A stretch of DNA of 64,000 nt from Succinimonas sp045124755 (lineage in GTDB: Bacteria; Pseudomonadota; Gammaproteobacteria; Enterobacterales; Succinivibrionaceae), in the NCBI RefSeq assembly GCF_045124755.1, contig NZ_JBGVMK010000082.1, one strand, 5' to 3'. Under the pieces are notes generated by a model. It saw nothing but the letters and a program-made list of their open reading frames with translations. It searched no databases and was not told where the DNA came from. Every line of letters begins with the position of its first letter. The first letter of the stretch is position 1. Of the stretch, positions 45,802 through 54,673 are shown piece by piece. The translations under genes and the position numbers were made by a program.

Positions 45802-45829
45802 ATATACCTCAGCGCTTCCAAAAGCCGCA

Positions 45830-47719
45830 TTAATGAGACGTTTCCTTATTAACCTGCGAAACCTGTTTGGACCAGGGCTTGTTAGCTCTGATATCAGCAG
45901 GGAATCTGCTCTTGGCAGCCTCGGCCTCGGATCTGCTGGCAAAGTCCCCGTATACCAAAATATAGTCATTGCGTTCCGGACGGAAAAGTATCCAGCCGGA
46001 CTTAAGACGTTTTCTGAGCTTTTCGACTCCGGCCTTGTTGGAAGCTATAAGCTGCAAGGTGTAATGGTTTCCGGGCAGCGTGGAGAATTCCACATCCGGC
46101 GATTTGGGCATGGGGAGAGAAGGCTTGTCATCCTTCTTGCTGTCAGTCTTCTTAGCTGCATTGTCAGATTTTTTAGCGGTATCATCGGACTTGGCAGTCT
46201 TCCCGGAATCCTTATCCTTGCCGCCGTTCAGCACCACCGGAGCATTTCCTGAATCCTTAGACGAATCTTTAGATGAAGTCATATCAGGAGCTTTATTGGC
46301 AGAATCGCTCTCTTTCTTCTGAGCGTTTTCAGTCTTAGGCACTGAAGGCTTCTTTCCGGAATTATCCTTGTTATTCGTTTCCTTTTTGCCTGAAGACGCC
46401 GGCTGGTCTTTCTTGCTGTCTGAAGTGCCAGCATTTTCAGGAGGGACATTCTTTACCTCAGGCTTGTCAGCCGGAGTGTTATTTGCGGCAATCAGAGTAC
46501 CATCAGCGGTATTATCATTTTGCTGGGCAAGAAGTGAATCATTATCCTTTTCAGTGCCCGATGACATACCGGAAGACAAATCTCCCTCTGCCTCGCGCTC
46601 GGCAGTGCTGATGGTATTTTCAGTAATAACCAAAGCTTTATCACCGGTGTTATCATCATCGGTAATAAGCACTATGGATTCCGTGCCCTCATCGGAGCTT
46701 CCGGAGGCAGTCTGTCCGTTGTAATCTTCCTGAATAATTACCGGGGTGCCTTCGTCTCCTGCAGGGTTAATAACCACCACCGGATTGAGATCAGTTCTTT
46801 GATGATTGAGCTCCGGCCCAAGCTTAGCGGAATCCTGAGAATCGGCCTTCGGAATAATGAATTCGTCAGTTTCCTTAAGAGCGACGTTAATCTTGGGATC
46901 GGTATTATCAGCGCTTCTCGTGGCATAAACACCAGCGCCAACGGCCAAAAGTACCAGAGCGGCACCTGCGATAATGAAATCCATTTTACGGCTGGGCTTC
47001 TTGCCGGAAGCCTGGGATGCCTTTCCTTCCTGAGCATTAGCAACAGGATTGAGTCCTTTGGAAACTGCCTCCACTATCTTTCTGATTTCGCCGGGATTAG
47101 TACCGCAACAATAGATATCATAGAATCCCTTGAGTTCCTTGTCCGACAAGGCAGGCATGCCGTAAAAACGTCTGTAATAGGTTATCAGTGTCAGAGATTC
47201 CGGCAATGTCAGCGGCTGTATTTCCATTTCCACTGGCTGAAGGCCTTCCTTCTTGACCTTACGGGCTTCGGAATCTGACCAGGCCTGCGAGGAGGTAAGA
47301 ATTACCGAAAACACTCCCTGGACTGCATAGGTGCGGTAAACCTGAACAATATCATCAAAAAATTCCTGAGGCGCCTTATCAATGTCATCAATAACGATAA
47401 GAACTCTTTTAGGCCCGAAACCCATTCGCTGAACCGTGCCCAGAAGATGATCCCCAGCATTAAACACGATATTGCCGGAAAGCTGCTTCAGGAGAATCTC
47501 ACGCAGCTTTTCCACAGAAAGCTTTTCCTGACAGGGAACAAAGGCGCAGACAAAGGAGTCCTCATCCATGGATGAAATTAGCTGCTCGCTAAATACGGTC
47601 TTTCCGCTTTCAAAGGCTCCCGTAACAAAGACCAGCGGTGTCCCCACAGTAATCTGATATTTAACTCTCTCCACCAGAGAATTCTGACTTGTAAGTCTGG
47701 GCAGTTGTTCTAAAGCCAT
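45830..47719 (-). CDS. damX: DamX-like cell-division protein with AAA and SPOR domains
   Basis: 629 residues against 428 in E. coli. The N-terminal ATPase domain has Walker A VFVTGAFESGKTVFSEQL (about residue 36) and Walker B VLIVIDDIDKA. A single membrane segment (FIIAGAALVLLAVGAGVYAT, about 248-268) is followed by a 250-residue low-complexity Ser/Asp/Lys/Asn-rich periplasmic linker and a C-terminal SPOR domain (HYTLQLIASNKAGVEKLRKR to GDFASRSEAEAAKSRF). SPOR domains bind denuded septal peptidoglycan. The extra length over E. coli is mostly linker. It lies between aroB and rpe, as in enterics except for the missing dam. Confidence 0.92.
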   Translation of the reverse strand: MALEQLPRLTSQNSLVERVKYQITVGTPLVFVTGAFESGKTVFSEQLISSMDEDSFVCAFVPCQEKLSVEKLREILLKQLSGNIVFNAGDHLLGTVQRMGFGPKRVLIVIDDIDKAPQEFFDDIVQVYRTYAVQGVFSVILTSSQAWSDSEARKVKKEGLQPVEMEIQPLTLPESLTLITYYRRFYGMPALSDKELKGFYDIYCCGTNPGEIRKIVEAVSKGLNPVANAQEGKASQASGKKPSRKMDFIIAGAALVLLAVGAGVYATRSADNTDPKINVALKETDEFIIPKADSQDSAKLGPELNHQRTDLNPVVVINPAGDEGTPVIIQEDYNGQTASGSSDEGTESIVLITDDDNTGDKALVITENTISTAEREAEGDLSSGMSSGTEKDNDSLLAQQNDNTADGTLIAANNTPADKPEVKNVPPENAGTSDSKKDQPASSGKKETNNKDNSGKKPSVPKTENAQKKESDSANKAPDMTSSKDSSKDSGNAPVVLNGGKDKDSGKTAKSDDTAKKSDNAAKKTDSKKDDKPSLPMPKSPDVEFSTLPGNHYTLQLIASNKAGVEKLRKRLKSGWILFRPERNDYILVYGDFASRSEAEAAKSRFPADIRANKPWSKQVSQVNKETSH

Positions 47720-47812
47720 TTTAGTACCTGATTAAGTTATTTTTTGAACAGTTTCCGACCGTTTGCATATTATAAAGTGAAAGCACCCCTTGTGCATAAA
47801 ACTCAGCAAAAA

Positions 47813-48892
47813 TTACCCCACGGCTTCCAGCGCTTCCGCATCTGTAACATCACGGTAGAGAGAAACATGCCCAAGAGAGTCCGGAATGATGTAGTTAATG
47901 TGCCCCTGGCGATTCTTTTTATCGTGAATCATAAGCTTCAGAAAGGCTTCCCCGGGCATAGATTCCGGCCGGGAAACCGGGAGACGGTTTTTAGCAATAA
48001 GAGCCCGAATTCTCTCAAAATCCGCAGCGGAAATCTTTCCTCTCTTGAGCGCCAAACGAGCAGCCATCACCATGCCGGCAGCCACTCCTTCACCGTGCAG
48101 CCAGACGCCATAGCCCATAAAGGTTTCAATGGCATGACCGAAGGTATGACCCAAATTCAGAATGGCTCGAAGTCCGCCCTCGGTTTCATCCTGATGCACC
48201 ACCTCGGCTTTGATTTCACAGCAGCGATAAACCACGTGAGACAGAGTTTCCAGATCCTGAGCCCAGATCTTGTCTGAATTATTCTCAAGATACTGAAAAA
48301 ATTCCGGATCCCAGATAATGCCATACTTGATAACCTCAGCCATGCCGGCGGCGATTTCACGTTCCGGAAGAGTTTTGAGAGTGTTCAAATCAATGATTAC
48401 GGCCTTAGGCTGGTAAAAGGCGCCAATCATATTTTTTCCCAGAGGATGATTGACCGCAGTCTTGCCGCCCACTGATGAATCCACATAAGAAAGCAGAGTA
48501 GTAGGTACTTGGATAAAATCAATGCCGCGCTGATAACACGCTGCCGCAAAACCGGACATATCACCAATAACACCGCCACCCAAAGCAAAGATCGTGGAAT
48601 CCCGGCCGGCGGAATTTTCCAGAAGGAAGGTCAGAATATCGTTGAAATGCTGGAGATCCTTATACTGTTCACCATCAGGCAAAATACAGGATAAGGCTTC
48701 AACACCAATTGACTTCAAAGCATTTTTAAGGGGTTCTCGATACCACTTTTGCACGGTTTCATTAGTAACAATGACCACCTTGCCTCTCTTCACCAGACAA
48801 TCCTGCCACAATTCAGGAGAAGCAAGAGCTCCGTCTGCAATAAAAATGGGATAGCTGCGCTCACCTAAATCAACGATCAACTTTTTCAACAT
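47813..48892 (-). CDS. aroB: 3-dehydroquinate synthase
   Basis: 359 residues (E. coli 362). GERSYPIFIADGAL, the NAD-binding FALGGGVIGDMSGFAAACYQ, VPTTLLSYVDSSVGGKTAVN and the metal ligands in NLGHTFGHAIE and GVWLHGEGVAAGM are all present. It converts DAHP to 3-dehydroquinate, the second shikimate step. GAGGAAG lies 5 bases before ATG. It begins right after the aroK stop and so is translated in one unit with it. Confidence 0.97.
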   Translation of the reverse strand: MLKKLIVDLGERSYPIFIADGALASPELWQDCLVKRGKVVIVTNETVQKWYREPLKNALKSIGVEALSCILPDGEQYKDLQHFNDILTFLLENSAGRDSTIFALGGGVIGDMSGFAAACYQRGIDFIQVPTTLLSYVDSSVGGKTAVNHPLGKNMIGAFYQPKAVIIDLNTLKTLPEREIAAGMAEVIKYGIIWDPEFFQYLENNSDKIWAQDLETLSHVVYRCCEIKAEVVHQDETEGGLRAILNLGHTFGHAIETFMGYGVWLHGEGVAAGMVMAARLALKRGKISAADFERIRALIAKNRLPVSRPESMPGEAFLKLMIHDKKNRQGHINYIIPDSLGHVSLYRDVTDAEALEAVG

Positions 48893-49438
48893 TTACTTCC
48901 TCACCGATGACGGATTACTGCAAAACCTGCGAAAATCTTCTGCGATACGCGGAGCCAGAGAACGGGGATCATTCTCGTCAGTGCTGACCACAATATCGGC
49001 AATTTCCAAATAAAGAGGCTCTCTTTCCTGAAGAAGCTTTTCCAGAACCTGCCGGGGATCAGGCTGCTTGAGAAGCGGCCTTTTGTGATCAAAACGGGTT
49101 CTTTCATACTGCTTCGATACCGAGGTCTTAAGATAGACCACGGTACCGCGCTCACGCAGATAAACTCGGTTTATATCTGTTTTTACAGCGCCGCCGCCGG
49201 TAGCAAGAATGATGCCCTCACGACGGGAAAGATCATTGATAACATCGCTTTCGCGTTTCCGAAAACCGTTCTCCCCTTCAACATCAAAGATCCATGAGAT
49301 ATCAGCTCCGGTCCTGTTGATAATTTCCTGATCCGAATCCAAAAACTGGAGGTGCAGTATTTCTGAAAGAAGCCGGCCGATGGTGGTTTTCCCGGCCCCC
49401 ATGGGCCCCACTAAAAAAATATTTCTGCGCTTAGACAT
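48893..49438 (-). CDS. aroK: shikimate kinase I
   Basis: 181 residues from ATG 49438. An in-frame ATG at 49513 would add 25 residues, but it overlaps the terminator after pilQ and lies upstream of a TATAAT box. MSKRRNIFLVGPMGAGKTTIG has the Walker A P-loop (residues 11-18); FLDSDQEIINRTGADISWIF is the shikimate-binding part, ATGGGAV the GGG motif, and LKTSVSKQYERT the lid. The C-terminus is about 8 residues longer than in E. coli (173). It phosphorylates shikimate. First gene of aroK-aroB-damX-rpe-gph-trpS. Confidence 0.95.
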   Translation of the reverse strand: MSKRRNIFLVGPMGAGKTTIGRLLSEILHLQFLDSDQEIINRTGADISWIFDVEGENGFRKRESDVINDLSRREGIILATGGGAVKTDINRVYLRERGTVVYLKTSVSKQYERTRFDHKRPLLKQPDPRQVLEKLLQEREPLYLEIADIVVSTDENDPRSLAPRIAEDFRRFCSNPSSVRK

Positions 49439-49472
49439 AACAACTAACATCAAGTAACCATAAAACAGGGGA

Positions 49473-49478
49473 ATTATA
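49473..49478 (-). promoter_or_regulatory. -10 box of a likely aroK promoter
   Basis: TATAAT on the minus strand, 35 bases upstream of the chosen aroK ATG. It lies between the pilQ terminator and the gene, so it supports independent transcription of the aroK operon. The -35 box is poor. Confidence 0.4.
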
Positions 49479-49497
49479 ACGTATTTTGAGCAGGCAT

Positions 49498-49523
49498 AAA
49501 AAAAGGCCTCCAAAATGGAGACC
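49498..49523 (-). terminator. Rho-independent terminator after pilQ
   Basis: On the minus strand GGTCTCC, loop ATTTT, GGAGGCC (one G-U pair), then seven T residues. It separates pilMNOPQ from aroK. Confidence 0.88.
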
Positions 49524-49544
49524 TTTACGCTGAAATGAAAACTC

Positions 49545-51653
49545 TTACCGGCCTACAGCACCTTCAATGATGTGCGGGGTAATAAATACCAGCACTTCAC
49601 GACGGGTATTGGAGTTGGAAACAGTCTTAAAGAGCCAGCCAACTACCGGGATATCGCCCAGGAACGGAATCTGGTTCTTAATGCGCTTGATTTCCTGCTG
49701 GAAAATACCGCCCAGAACCAAGGTTTCGCCGTTACCAACGAGCACAGAAGTAGTAACCTTTCTCTTGTTGATACTGATAGCGCTGCCAGTTACAGTAGTA
49801 ACGGTATTGCCCAAGGTATCGTTGGTAATCTCCAGATCCAGGAAAATACTGTCATCCGGGGTAATCTGAGGAGTTACCGTAAGAGAAAGCACCGCATCAG
49901 TCCATTCAACAGTGGTAGCACCGCTGGATGCCGCAGTCAGGGAAGGAATCTGATAACCCTGCTCGATCTTAGCTTCCTTCTGGTTGGTAGTGGTAACCCG
50001 AGGAGATGCGATGGTTTCCGTGCGGTTTTCAGATTCAAGAGCTGCCAAGGTCAGGCCAAGCTCGAAATTCTTACCCAGTCTGCCTATGCTGATAAGACCG
50101 CCGTTATCTTCTGCAGTAGAATTCTGAGTCTTTGTAGCAATCTGTCCACTCCACTTGCCATCTTCGTGTCCGGACTGAATAATATTGTTGCTTGCAATAT
50201 TCCAGTGAACGCCAAGATCCTCAGACACAGAATCGTCTACAGCAACGATACGAGCTTCAACCATAACCTGCTGAATCGGTGTATCAAGCTTTTCGATAAG
50301 ACGCTTAACATTGGCAATGGAAGCCTCGGTATCCTTGATAATCAGGGTATTGGTTCTTTCATCAACGGTAGCAGTACCGCGTACGGAAAGGAGACTGTCA
50401 GAAGCTTCAGCACCGTTGCCACCACGACCGTAATCATTTCCACCCTGTTCAGCAGCAATGGAATTCGCCCCGTCATTAGTCTTAAGGAGCTTCACGATAT
50501 CAGAAGCCTTGGCATAGTTAATCTGAATAAATTCAGTAACCAAAGGCTCCTTAGAGCTCTTCTTCTCCTGCTCTTCGAGCTGCTTCTGCTCATAGGAGGA
50601 AAGCTCTTCCTGCTGACCAATGAGGAGGATGTTACCATCTACTCTCTTATCAAGTCCCTTAACACGCAGAATGGTATCAAGAGCCTGATCCCAAGGAACA
50701 TTATCAAAGTTAACAGTGATATTGCCGCTTACCGAGTCATTCATCACCAAATTGATTTTAACTTCCTCAGCAAGAATCTTGAGAGCATTTCTTACCGGAA
50801 TGTCCTGGAAAGACAGAGACAGATTCTTACCAAGGTAGCGAGGAGCATCGGTAACCTTCACAACAGGCTTCTTCTTAGCTACCGTAATAACGATAGCTTC
50901 ACCGTTCTGGACATGCTTGGCTTCAAATTCAGCAGTCTGGAGAGCAATGTCAAGAACAGCTCCGTCGGCACCTTCAGAAACATCAATGTTCTTAAGAACC
51001 GTACCGTAATCATTTACATCCATTACAGCAAGAAGGTTGGGATCAACTGCTGAACCATGGAACTTGGCAAGAAGATGAGTACCCTTAGGAATAAGCTCAA
51101 GAGCCGCATTCTTGTTATCAAGGCTTACCAGAACCAAGCCCTCGCCGGCTGCGCCCTTCTTAAAGTTAATGCCATTAATGCGGTTAATTCCCGCAGCAAC
51201 AGTCTTTTTGGACTTAAGAACGCTGGGATCGGCATAACCCTGCTTGGCAGCGGTTGCCCGGGGATCCTGACCGAGAGTTACGTAAAGTGAGTTACCCTGC
51301 TGGGAAACCTCATAAGGAACCAAGGACTCCAAATCCACAGCAACATTAAGGTCGCCGCCGCTCTGCTTTACATTAACATTCTTGACAGACTTGGACTTAA
51401 CCTTAAAGTCATTTTTAAGCAAAGCAGATTCTGCATCGCTAAGATTGAGCACCAGCTGCTCCGGGTCATACTGGAGGCGATCCTGATAGCCGCCCACGGG
51501 ACCATCGAACTGAAACTCAATCCGGGTCTGAGAAGCCATACTGTTATCTACCTTAATGTTTTCAAGCTTGGTGGCTGCCTCAGCAGGCAATACAACACCG
51601 GCAAAGGATGCCAGCATCACACAAAGCCCTAATTTTTTCTTCTGAAAATTCAT
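49545..51653 (-). CDS. pilQ: type IV pilus secretin PilQ
   Basis: 702 residues: signal peptide (MNFQKKKLGLCVMLASFAGV, cleaved near AEA), an N-terminal AMIN domain (LENIKVDNSMASQTRIEFQF), the STN/N0 domain (LSFQDIPVRNALKILAEEV), an N1 domain, and a C-terminal secretin domain (VEARIVAVDDSVSEDLGVHW, TIASPRVTTTNQKEAKIEQG, VLGGIFQQEIKRIKNQIPFL with the secretin signature GDIPVVGWLFK). It forms the outer membrane ring through which the pilus passes. Last gene of the pilMNOPQ set, 22 bases downstream of pilP and followed by a terminator. Only one AMIN domain is certain. Confidence 0.95.
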   Translation of the reverse strand: MNFQKKKLGLCVMLASFAGVVLPAEAATKLENIKVDNSMASQTRIEFQFDGPVGGYQDRLQYDPEQLVLNLSDAESALLKNDFKVKSKSVKNVNVKQSGGDLNVAVDLESLVPYEVSQQGNSLYVTLGQDPRATAAKQGYADPSVLKSKKTVAAGINRINGINFKKGAAGEGLVLVSLDNKNAALELIPKGTHLLAKFHGSAVDPNLLAVMDVNDYGTVLKNIDVSEGADGAVLDIALQTAEFEAKHVQNGEAIVITVAKKKPVVKVTDAPRYLGKNLSLSFQDIPVRNALKILAEEVKINLVMNDSVSGNITVNFDNVPWDQALDTILRVKGLDKRVDGNILLIGQQEELSSYEQKQLEEQEKKSSKEPLVTEFIQINYAKASDIVKLLKTNDGANSIAAEQGGNDYGRGGNGAEASDSLLSVRGTATVDERTNTLIIKDTEASIANVKRLIEKLDTPIQQVMVEARIVAVDDSVSEDLGVHWNIASNNIIQSGHEDGKWSGQIATKTQNSTAEDNGGLISIGRLGKNFELGLTLAALESENRTETIASPRVTTTNQKEAKIEQGYQIPSLTAASSGATTVEWTDAVLSLTVTPQITPDDSIFLDLEITNDTLGNTVTTVTGSAISINKRKVTTSVLVGNGETLVLGGIFQQEIKRIKNQIPFLGDIPVVGWLFKTVSNSNTRREVLVFITPHIIEGAVGR

Positions 51654-51675
51654 AATTATGTTTCCTGCCTGCTAA

Positions 51676-52209
51676 TTATTCCGCTTCAATCAAATCAATA
51701 CGGGATGATTTCTTATCCCAGCATCCGTTACCGTCAGAGATAAACTCCTCAACCTCTACAGAATCCGGCGCAACACGGATTACCTTGCCGAAATTGAGTC
51801 CCATATGCATTCCGGGAACAACACGGACAACAATACCATCTGCAGTCTGAATCAAAGCTCTGAGCTTATTATCCATCATGATGGTACCGCGCATGAAGAG
51901 ATTATCTAGAGAGTACTGCTCAAGCTCTTCCATAGGACGTTCTCTGTCCGGCTGTTCACAGCTAACAGGCTTGGCCGAAGCTGGCTGAGAAATCTCAGGC
52001 TTCGGAAGAACAAACGGCATACGATCAGTTTTGGGCTCGAACTTCATGGCAACAAAGGCTGTTACCTGAGGAAGGGGCTTAATCTCGGAAGGCGCCTGCT
52101 TACGCTTGGTATCGCAAAACTCCTTTACGGAATCCGAATATCCAGTTTCGCATGCGGTGAGCAGCAAAACGGATGCCAACGCTGCGGACAACAAGGTTAA
52201 TTTCTTCAT
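51676..52209 (-). CDS. pilP: pilus assembly lipoprotein PilP
   Basis: 177 residues. The lipoprotein signal ends with LLTAC (Cys20). After a Pro-rich linker comes the C-terminal beta domain (EQYSLDNLFMRGTIMMDNKL, GMHMGLNFGKVIRVAPDSVE), as in PilP, which links the PilMNO inner-membrane platform to PilQ. Its start overlaps the pilO stop (TAATG). Confidence 0.93.
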   Translation of the reverse strand: MKKLTLLSAALASVLLLTACETGYSDSVKEFCDTKRKQAPSEIKPLPQVTAFVAMKFEPKTDRMPFVLPKPEISQPASAKPVSCEQPDRERPMEELEQYSLDNLFMRGTIMMDNKLRALIQTADGIVVRVVPGMHMGLNFGKVIRVAPDSVEVEEFISDGNGCWDKKSSRIDLIEAE

Positions 52210-52853
52210 TATTTATTCGCCTCCCTCCGCTGCCGGCGCTGCTGATTCTGCTTAGCCTGAGTTTCATTATAACGGAAAGTCTTTGCTATAAGCTTCATAT
52301 CCAAAAGCTCGGAATCCACAACCTTGCCACCCTTGTCCTTAAGATCAACTCTTGAAAGATCAAACTTATCGATGGTTACAATTCGCGGAAGAGCTGCAGT
52401 GTCAGCCGCAAAGCTGCCCAGCTGTTCATAGGTGCCGGTAACATGGATGTTCATCGGGAGTTCAGTGTAAATCTCCTTTTGGACTTCCGGCTCCCACTTA
52501 ATGCTGGCCAAAGTCAGACCGTTATCCTGCGCAATAAAGGAAATGTCATCAAGAAGATTGGCAACCTCATTACTGTTAGGAAGCTGCCTTAACTGAGCAT
52601 CAAGCAAGCTTTCCAATTCAACAATCTGCTCCTTGTAAGCTTCAAGATTGGCAGCCTGAGCCGCTTTGTCTTCAAACTCTTTGCGAAGCCGAGTCTCTTC
52701 TCGGATCTCGTTGTCAAGTTTGTCCTGCATTTCTTCGCCCTGAAACCACCAGGCTCCATAGCAAATTGCGCCAACTAAGAAACAACCTGATGCCAGCCTT
52801 AAAATCAGAGGCCAAGTCTCAATCTGGTTAATATTAAAATCACTTCCGGCCAT
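52209..52853 (-). CDS. pilO: pilus alignment protein PilO
   Basis: 214 residues. A short cytoplasmic N-terminus, a membrane segment (LILRLASGCFLVGAICYGAW, about residues 15-35), a coiled coil (about 40-90, DKLDNEIREETRLRKEFEDK) and a periplasmic ferredoxin-like domain (LPMNIHVTGTYEQLGSFAAD). It heterodimerises with PilN and binds PilP. It overlaps both pilN and pilP as TAATG. Confidence 0.93.
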   Translation of the reverse strand: MAGSDFNINQIETWPLILRLASGCFLVGAICYGAWWFQGEEMQDKLDNEIREETRLRKEFEDKAAQAANLEAYKEQIVELESLLDAQLRQLPNSNEVANLLDDISFIAQDNGLTLASIKWEPEVQKEIYTELPMNIHVTGTYEQLGSFAADTAALPRIVTIDKFDLSRVDLKDKGGKVVDSELLDMKLIAKTFRYNETQAKQNQQRRQRREANK

Positions 52854-53458
52854 TACTTGGTACCTCCATTGTTACCAGCATTAAGGGCATCAGTGCTGTC
52901 AACTACCTTAAAGCTCATAACAAAATTGTAAAGGCCGTCAGGAAGGGTAGGAAGCTTACGCTGCCCATTCTGCATTTCAGCCTTAGTCTCAGTAATGTTG
53001 CTCTGACCTAACCATTTACTGTTGTCAATGTTACGAAGCATGGATGACACACGAGGGTTGGACTCAGCCATTCCCCTTACCTGGGCGGTTCTCTGATCAA
53101 AATTCATGGAATCAAGATAAACGCCAGAAGCAACCAAGGTAGGCAAATCAGAGAACAGGTGAACTGCAATGTTTCTATTCTGCTGCAGGGTTTCAATGGC
53201 CTTCATACGATCAATGAGTTCCTGACGGCGCTCTTTCAATTTAGCTATTTCGGCAATCTGCTGATCAAGCTGAGCAATTTGCTCCTTGAACTCCTTATTT
53301 CTGCCCTGCTGCGTGTTAATCTCGAAGGACAGCCAGAGATAACCCAGAACAACAATTGATACACCGACTAATATGAACGCAACAAGAATTTTTATAAAGG
53401 CATCTTTACTTTTCTTCTTCAGCTGCTGACGCCACGGGAGGAGGTTTATATTGGACAT
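52853..53458 (-). CDS. pilN: pilus alignment protein PilN
   Basis: 201 residues. It starts MSNINLLPWRQQLKKKSKDA, where INLLPWR is the PilM-binding motif in the cytoplasm; a membrane segment (ILVAFILVGVSIVVLGYLWL) and coiled coil (NKEFKEQIAQLDQQIAEIAK) follow, then the periplasmic domain. Its gene overlaps pilM by 13 bases and pilO by one. Confidence 0.95.
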   Translation of the reverse strand: MSNINLLPWRQQLKKKSKDAFIKILVAFILVGVSIVVLGYLWLSFEINTQQGRNKEFKEQIAQLDQQIAEIAKLKERRQELIDRMKAIETLQQNRNIAVHLFSDLPTLVASGVYLDSMNFDQRTAQVRGMAESNPRVSSMLRNIDNSKWLGQSNITETKAEMQNGQRKLPTLPDGLYNFVMSFKVVDSTDALNAGNNGGTK

Positions 53459-54552
53459 TCTTCAAAACTCCTTAATGCTAAACCCAGCGCGGTCATATAC
53501 TTGCACCCCATCTGGTTAGTATCGCTCTTGAGATTAGGGAACTTCTTAAAGATATCCGGACACTTAACATCCATTCTCAAAAGCGAGCTCATCTGGTCAA
53601 CAAAACCTTCAACCAGGCAGCCGCCGCCGGTAAGAACAACTGCAGACACATCACGGTGAGATGACGAGCTGCTGAAAAGCTGAACATTACGCTTAATATT
53701 CTGCGCCAGCTGAATCATGAACGGGTTAATGATTTCGTTCTTGGCATCGCCGGGCATCCTGTTGGTTACCTTGGCTTTTTCGGCATCCTCATAAGCCATG
53801 CCGGTAGCCTGACAGAGATTCTGAGTCAGGGTATCACCGCCAAAGCTCTGAAGACGCTGATAGATAACTTCACCATGATACATTACACCAAAGGTAAGAG
53901 TTACCGCTCCGACATCAACAAGCGCCACAGGCTTTTCGTTATAAGCCTCTTCAAAACCAGGGATAGTGGCCTTGACGGCTCTGGCAAGGGCATGAATACC
54001 GATATCCACAACCTTAACAGTTCTGCCGACACCTTCAAACACCGCCTGACGTGATTCAACGCTTTCGGTTTTTGCACCGCTCAGAAGAACATCACTCTTA
54101 GTGGCATCCACAAGATTGGGTCCCAGAATTTCGTAATCCAGACTGATTTCATCAAGAGGGAACGGAATAAGCTGTTCAGCTTCCTGCTCCACGAAGGTAC
54201 TCAGTTCTGAATCCTTGAAATTTGCGTCAGCCTGAATAATCTTTGAGATTACACTAGACCCCGAAACAGAAGTAGCCACAAATCTGGGGCCGCCAGAAAC
54301 ATGCTTGACTAATGTCTTCACAGCAGTTGTTACCTTCTCAATGTCATTGATCTGGTAATCAACTATCGCCCCCTTCGGAGTAGGGACTTCTGCTACGGCA
54401 GTAATCTTGAAGTCTTTGGACTTGCCTGAGATTGCAACTGCTTTGATACTTTGGCTTCCAAAATCCACCCCGAGAAGCGGATAAAGTACGCCTTTGCTTT
54501 TCATTCCAGCCATATTTGCATCCGTGCTGATTAAAGTTTTACTCGTTCCCAT
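53446..54552 (-). CDS. pilM: pilus assembly ATPase-fold protein PilM
   Basis: 368 residues, actin-like fold: LLGVDFGSQSIKAVAISG (phosphate loop 1, about residue 28), IPFPLDEISLDYEILG, VALVDVGAVTLTFGVMYHGE and VVLTGGGCLVEGFVDQM. PilM binds PilN on the cytoplasmic side. First gene of pilMNOPQ. The first 25 residues are unusual for PilM; an ATG 13 codons in would also serve and has no better ribosome site, so the start is uncertain. Divergent from mrcA across a 121-base promoter region. Confidence 0.92.
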   Translation of the reverse strand: MGTSKTLISTDANMAGMKSKGVLYPLLGVDFGSQSIKAVAISGKSKDFKITAVAEVPTPKGAIVDYQINDIEKVTTAVKTLVKHVSGGPRFVATSVSGSSVISKIIQADANFKDSELSTFVEQEAEQLIPFPLDEISLDYEILGPNLVDATKSDVLLSGAKTESVESRQAVFEGVGRTVKVVDIGIHALARAVKATIPGFEEAYNEKPVALVDVGAVTLTFGVMYHGEVIYQRLQSFGGDTLTQNLCQATGMAYEDAEKAKVTNRMPGDAKNEIINPFMIQLAQNIKRNVQLFSSSSSHRDVSAVVLTGGGCLVEGFVDQMSSLLRMDVKCPDIFKKFPNLKSDTNQMGCKYMTALGLALRSFEECPI

Positions 54553-54610
54553 ATCATAACTTTTTATGACTTCCGATATCTAAAAAAAAGAAATATTCCT
54601 TTTGCCGATT

Positions 54611-54639
54611 TTGAGCTAGGTAACAAATTAAGCTATAAT
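54611..54639 (+). promoter_or_regulatory. sigma-70 promoter of mrcA
   Basis: TTGAGC (54611-54616), 17 bases, TATAAT (54634-54639), 35 bases upstream of the mrcA ATG. Good spacing and a consensus -10. Confidence 0.65.
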
Positions 54640-54673
54640 TCCAGAAATTCTTAACTGACTCAGTGACATACAA

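Noticed and set aside
49572..51053. 493-codon plus-strand open frame
   Set aside because: It lies wholly antisense to pilQ, has no ribosome site or family resemblance, and pilQ is unmistakable.
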